Of a DNA stretch of 64,000 nt, positions 59,461 to 64,000 are shown one piece after another; positions within the stretch are counted from its first letter, which is position 1, and each line of letters starts with the position of its first letter. The DNA is taken from NCBI RefSeq assembly GCF_019393635.1, contig NC_057867.1:4376889-4440888 (forward strand), given 5' to 3'. The stretch comes from Dromiciops gliroides. Lineage: Eukaryota > Chordata > Mammalia > Microbiotheria > Microbiotheriidae. The notes under the pieces are model-generated. The model was not told where the DNA came from. It did not search any database and saw only the letters and a list, made by a program, of their open reading frames with translations. The translations under genes and the position numbers were made by a program.

Positions 59461-60099
59461 CTCCTCTCCCTCCCCTGACCCCCTCTTGCTCCTGCCTCCT
59501 CCCCCCACTCCCCTCCCTGTTCTTCCTTCCCCTCTCCCTCCCTCCCTCCCTGGCAAGGTTCTAGTGCCTTCTAATTATTCTAGTAGGTTGGTAGAGCTGT
59601 GGGGCTCTGGGGCTAGGCCCTTACAGAAAGGAGAGGGAGGATTTGGCTCGCTGGCTTTTTGCTCTTATGTCTTTATTAAATATAATCTATGACCTGTGTC
59701 TTTGCAAATCGGTAGCCCCCTGAATGGAAAGCTAAGCTATGTCCCTCTCTTCCCCCAACCCCCCAGGGGTCAGCAAGCAAATGACAGCTAATCAAATCCC
59801 CCAACTCTGCCTCTGCTCAGTCTGGCCATCTGTGCCTCACGAGACTCCCATTTGTCCACAAACAATCTCTTGGCTGACATTTCATCAACACTGATTCCCC
59901 CCAACCAGGGATTGCTGCTGAAAGGAGAGAGGATAAGGCAGAAGCTCCCCAGGTCTGGGAGCTAGGTTTGAATCCAGGTCCTCGGGGCCCCTTTCTGAGC
60001 CTTCGGTTCTTCATTTGTAAATGTGAATGACAATCCTTGGCTGGCTGGCCTGCCAACCTCCCTGGGCTGTTGTGGGGAATAGACCCATATATATGTGAG

Positions 60100-60290
60100 C
60101 TAATATTATTATTGATTCGTGCAGTTGAGTGGCGCTGGGGGTGTCAGATACCCATTAATTTTAACAAATTTCTTTGGATTTCTTTTATTCCCTCTCCTTT
60201 CTCAGATGAATAAAAGCAGATAAAATTAGAAATTGAGAGCCCTTATTTAGAGGCAGCTCACAATTAGCCATAGGGGGCTTATTGGTGGCA
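60100..60290. promoter_or_regulatory. Candidate intronic conserved element
   Basis: A unique block with 'cccattaattttaacaaatt', 'aaagcagataaaattagaaa', 'ttagaggcagctcacaatta'. TAAT and GATA-like words (AGATAA) are frequent. It directly precedes the paired element. Confidence 0.35.
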
Positions 60291-60299
60291 AATGTTTAA

Positions 60300-60520
60300 T
60301 CCCAGACTGGTTCCCCCCTCCCCTCCAACCTCCCAGCTCCCCCCACCCCAGTTGTGCTCAGTCAGGGAAGGCAAACTCATTAGTCTAAGCAAAATGGAAT
60401 TAGGGAGGCAAATCTTCCAGGGGGAAACAACAACAACAAAAAACCCACCAACCATAGAGTGCTTTCCATGGCCCAAGAGAAATGATTTGGGGATTATCTG
60501 CACCACTGCTTTCCTCTATT
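60300..60520. promoter_or_regulatory. Candidate non-coding element, copy 2 of a related pair
   Basis: It contains 'gcaaactcat' at 60371, 'aagcaaaatggaattaggga' at 60388 and 'atgatttggggattatc' ending at 60498. All three also occur in this order at 23,576-23,679. Upstream C-rich text and 'gtgctcag' also correspond. A CAA-repeat expansion at 60,427-60,440 lengthens this copy. Enhancer role is inference. Confidence 0.45.
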
Positions 60521-60767
60521 ACCACAGATAATTGAGAGTTGGGGATAAGCTTGCAAGCAGTGACTCTCTTTCCCACTGAAACCCAGGGCCTCAGCACAGA
60601 CAAATGTGTAGTTAATTCAATAACAGGGTGCCTATATTGTCAAGGTATTGTTAGTGTCATTAATAAGGAAGACTGGGCTTGGATTTGGGGGGAGGGGTGG
60701 TGGGTGAGAGAAATGTTAGATTGGTCTATTTCCATTCTCCTTTCTGGTAGAATCCTGGGAGAGCCAG

Positions 60768-60945
60768 AGGGCATGTGTGTGCGTGAGAATGTGTGTACAC
60801 GACAGTGTACGTGTGTGTGAGAGAATATGTTTGTATCCTGTACATGTGTGTGTCCTACGTGTGTGAGAATGTGTGTATGTCATGTACATGTGTGTATGAG
60901 AGAATGTGTTTGTGTGTGTCATGTACGTGTGTGTGTACCCATGCA
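60768..60945. repeat. Diverged TG-rich tract
   Basis: Irregular GTGTGT units with TACA and TGAGAGAA interruptions. A related CA-rich tract lies at 61,180-61,290. Overlapping Cys/Val-rich frames are artefacts. Confidence 0.85.
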
Positions 60946-61699
60946 TGCTTATGGAGGGGGGAAGCTCATTTAAGCCCTGATCAGTGAATGGACAGATGAA
61001 CAAATTGAGAACCCAGGCCTTCTGGGCTTGTTTGCCTCACCTTGGGATTCATCTAAGCAGGAGCTCGCTCTAGCTCTCGCTCTCTCTCTCATGTGCATTT
61101 AAAATGGGATTGGATTTATCAAAAGCTGATTGATAGACCAGGGCTCTTGTCTGTGTATAGCAGTGGCGTGCATCCGGAAATGCACATGCACACACTGACA
61201 GCACACACATGCATCCCCATACTACACACACATAGGTCCACATGTGCAATGCTGTGCAATGCTCCCCCCCCCCCAACACGCACACACAGGTCTAGAGTGC
61301 AGCCTTTCCCAGGGATGAGAGCCACAATGCAGATGTGCCGCACGCCAAGTGGGGGCGTGTACGTTTGGCCGCCACAGGAGGCTCCCCAACACACACGCCC
61401 ACTGCTTCTAGCTCTCCCTTTCTGACCCTTGGGGAGTCTTCCTGGGCTCTCAGCTCCCGGTTTTTCTTGTCATTGTCTCAGTCTGAATTTTGCGCACTGC
61501 GTTCATACAAGAAACAAAGCAGACTTGACCGAAATCCCCCTCCCCCCTCCCCCCCCCAATTTCCCAAAGGGAGACTCCCTTAGGTCATGTCTCAGCCTAA
61601 ACTGGGGACTAGCTGGTGGCCTTGTCCCTTTAACACCAAGTTACTGTTTCAGGCACCATCTGGGTGAGCCCTCCCTGGGGGAAATGAGTGTGTGTGAGG

Positions 61700-61800
61700 A
61701 AATTAACAGCAATTAAGGAGCCAGAATATTCAATTCATCCAGTTTTCATTAACCGAGTGTGGTAGGAAATAGGGAGAGTTAATAAAGTGTCTCCCATCAG
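61700..61800. promoter_or_regulatory. Candidate intronic conserved element
   Basis: A unique stretch: 'aaattaacagcaattaagga', 'atattcaattcatccagttt', 'tcattaaccgagtgtggtag', 'gagttaataaagtgtctccc'. It has many TTAA and TAAT words and no repeat match. Confidence 0.4.
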
Positions 61801-61806
61801 ATTCCG

Positions 61807-61860
61807 GCTGGGGTTGGGACTGGGGCTGGGGCTGGGGCTGGGGCTGGGGTTGGGGTTGCT
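61807..61860. repeat. (GGGGCT)n G-rich hexanucleotide repeat
   Basis: Eight G3-G4 runs separated by CT, TT or AC on the plus strand. Any four adjacent runs can form a G-quadruplex. It sits between two AT-rich candidate elements. Confidence 0.95.
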
Positions 61861-61861
61861 G

Positions 61862-62020
61862 AGCCAAGTGAGCAGCAATCTTGACCAAGATCTTAATCCC
61901 AGGCTTTAGCTGTGAAGGGCTGCCCGAGAGAGAGCTCTCCCCATTTGAACAGCACGATTTTCATATTCCAAAGGCAGCAGCCACTTAAGCCTCTTTTGCT
62001 CCCTGGGAGAAGTGTTTTTT
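61862..62020. promoter_or_regulatory. Candidate intronic conserved element
   Basis: A unique block with 'gagcagcaatcttgaccaag', 'atcttaatcccaggctttag' (a TAATCC bicoid-type word), and 'agcacgattttcatattcca'. No repeat match was seen. Confidence 0.35.
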
Positions 62021-63714
62021 TTCCCCAGCCAGACCCAGACAGGCAGCTTCCCTCAGGGCGGGGACCTTGCTTTTCTCCCAGCCGTCTTTTCCTCTATCAC
62101 AGAGCCCAGGGCTGCACTTGCAGGAAATCTTGATGGATTATTCCTTATTACCCTCCTTCTATACGGGGAAACTGAGGCAGAGCATTCCAGGAGTCGCTGG
62201 ATTTTAGGGCAAATGTGTTGACAGTCAAGAGCCTGGCTTACCTTCCCCACCCCCCTCTGTTCCCTGTCTAGCTAATATGAAGGTGGGAGCACTCTCATTT
62301 CCTGATGTGGGTGAGGGCTGGCAGTCTTATCTCCCTAGCAGTAATACCTGCTGCCACACAGGGAGTGACTCTGATGCTGCTGATTTGGGCTTGGGTGGGT
62401 TTTCATCCAGCCATTTTAAAGCAGCAATGTCTTGTCCAAGTAAGAAGGTTGGATTATTGATCTTTTATGAATGGAGAAACTGAGGCACAGCCCTGAGAAA
62501 TTCATTTCTTGAAACGTTGACAAAGCACATGCTCTGAACTTGGCACAACCTAGGCTTCTAGTGTTGGAGCTGGAGATCTCAGGGGCCAAGTGACGGAGGA
62601 CGACTAGGAGGCCCAGAGAGGAGAAGGGTCAGCAGGGGGCTCAGCAAACTCACCCATGCAGCCCACACACCTCTGAGGGCCCTGACTTTCACTGTGGGCT
62701 GGAGGGGGGACCAGAGTGCAAAGAAAGCAGTTAATGAATATAGACAAAGGAAGCGCCTCGCTTCACTTGGGTGTGGAGGGGGCCTGCCATTTCTAGCAGA
62801 GGAATTCACATTCATCATCTCACTTAAAGAAGGTGCTTTTATGATCTCTATTTTCTGAATGAGGAAACCAATGACTTGCCCAAGGTCACAATCTAGTCTG
62901 TGTGTCTGACACCAAGTCCATCTTTCGTCCCCATGGTGTGCCCTCTGACTGAGGCTGGGCTATGATAGTGCTCAGAACCTCATCATGTGTCTGCAACCCT
63001 CAAAGCTACGGAGAGAAGGTGTCTGCCAGAGTGTGGCCTGCCCAATCTACGGTCGTCTGGGCAAGGCTCACCGGGTGGAACAACACTGGCTGGTGGCTAT
63101 ACTGGGCTAAACATCACAAATTGTCAGAGCTGGAAGAGATCTCAAAGGGCAACTATTCTACTCTTCTGGAGATGAAGTGACTTGACCAGGGCCACTCCCA
63201 CAGCTCCTTGGTAGAAGGGCTCCCGCCTCTACCTCCTACTTGGAGCTTTGTTCTGTGCTGCATCCCTTTCTGAAAAGAGAGGAGCCCCAACTGGCTGAAG
63301 TCTTTCTCGCTGGAAACATATGGTCCAGTTGGAGAGGCATGTTTGTTTCAAAGGTGGGGGGGTGGGCAATGAGCCTTCCTCTGCTCTATCCCTCCACATG
63401 TTCCATGTGTGTTCTTGCTCCTTATTGTCTATCTGGGGACTCCTTGTGGGCCCTAGAGCAGCACAGTAATCTGGGGGTCTCCTGAGAGCCCTAGGACTTT
63501 GGGACTCAGGTGAAAGAAGGCTTCTAGCTAAGCAATATTGAAAGCCTGTTGAGACCTTCCAAATTTCTGGACAGAGAGGATGTGAGTTTGAATTCCACTT
63601 CTGTGCCATGCTACTTGTGCCAGCTCCCTGGGCCCTCATCTATAAAATGGGACCATTGGACTCCATGTTCCCTGAGCTCAAAGTCTAGGAGGTTAAGATT
63701 ATTATTCAGATTAA

Positions 63715-63935
63715 TAATAATTGCTAACACTAAATGACACTTTATGGTTTATAGAGGACTTTATCATCTCACCAGAGCCTCCTGATAGCCCTCTGAACTA
63801 GGTACTGTTATTATTACCATTTTATAGAGGGAGAAACTGAGGCCCAGGTAAAATGACTTATTCAAGGTCACATAGAATTAAGGGTAGGGCCTTAATTAGG
63901 TCCCCAATCTAAAGATCACACATCACTGCATAGTG
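63715..63935 (-). mobile_element. MIR/CORE-SINE fragment
   Basis: Antisense MIR order: 'tttatagaggactttatcat', 'aactaggtactgttattatt', 'accattttatagagggagaa', 'actgaggcccaggtaaaatg', 'attcaaggtcacatagaatt'. A further SINE head begins near 63,930 ('gcttgacctggattcaggaa') and is cut by the window end. Confidence 0.78.
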
Positions 63936-64000
63936 AGGGTATAGGGTGCTTGACCTGGATTCAGGAAGACCTGGTTCAGATCCTGCCTGTGAGCCAGACT

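Noticed and set aside
1-64000. Retroviral LTRs, envelope or capsid genes, Polintons and other virus-derived elements
   Set aside because: I recognised no LTR pair and no gag, pol or env signature. LINE, SINE and probable DNA-transposon remains explain the mobile DNA that I could identify. A library search could still find diverged fragments.
1-64000. CRISPR arrays, rRNA genes and functional tRNA genes
   Set aside because: No spaced direct repeats or rRNA text were seen. The tRNA-like boxes belong to the heads of CORE-SINEs.

Overview
This window looks like a piece of marsupial chromosome, probably from an Australian-lineage species. The main evidence is seven or more copies of a tRNA-headed CORE-SINE of about 140 bp. 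Its head reads GGGGCAGCTAGGTGGC and its body ends in CAAGTCACTTAACCCC. This matches what I know of the WSINE1-type SINEs of Australidelphian marsupials. Several copies carry near-perfect target-site duplications, so they are fairly young. L1 3' ends, old L2 pieces, MIR-like pieces and long microsatellites complete a typical mammalian non-coding landscape. Repeat family names are my inference from remembered consensus sequences.

Layout. From 1 to about 54,000 I see no convincing spliced host gene. The stretch is a mosaic of L2, MIR/CORE-SINE, WSINE-like and L1 fragments. It also holds microsatellites, a few unique AT-rich blocks that look like conserved non-coding elements, a processed RPL36 pseudogene (39,816-40,254, minus strand) and one doubtful membrane-protein ORF (42,835-43,122, minus strand). 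From about 54,040 to 57,300 there is a large CpG island, the promoter of a plus-strand gene. It contains a possible non-coding first exon ending near 56,181 and long TC/CA and CT-rich tracts.

A strong acceptor at 57,338-57,339 opens an exon with a 22-codon upstream ORF and then a coding start at 57,431. The exon ends at a consensus donor at 57,623 after 64 codons (MAELLPPGD... to ...GQMRSK). The remaining 6.4 kb is the start of a large intron. It carries several AT-rich, non-repetitive blocks that look like developmental enhancers.

I do not recognise the gene with certainty. The last four residues before the splice (MRSK) equal the known first four residues of PRDM16 and MECOM/MDS1, which also have a short first coding exon and a huge first intron. 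This is a hypothesis only.

The most interesting structural observation is a pair of related non-coding blocks, near 23,560-23,690 and 60,350-60,510. They share several collinear sequence blocks and lie on either side of the promoter, about 34 kb upstream of the coding exon and 3 kb downstream of it.
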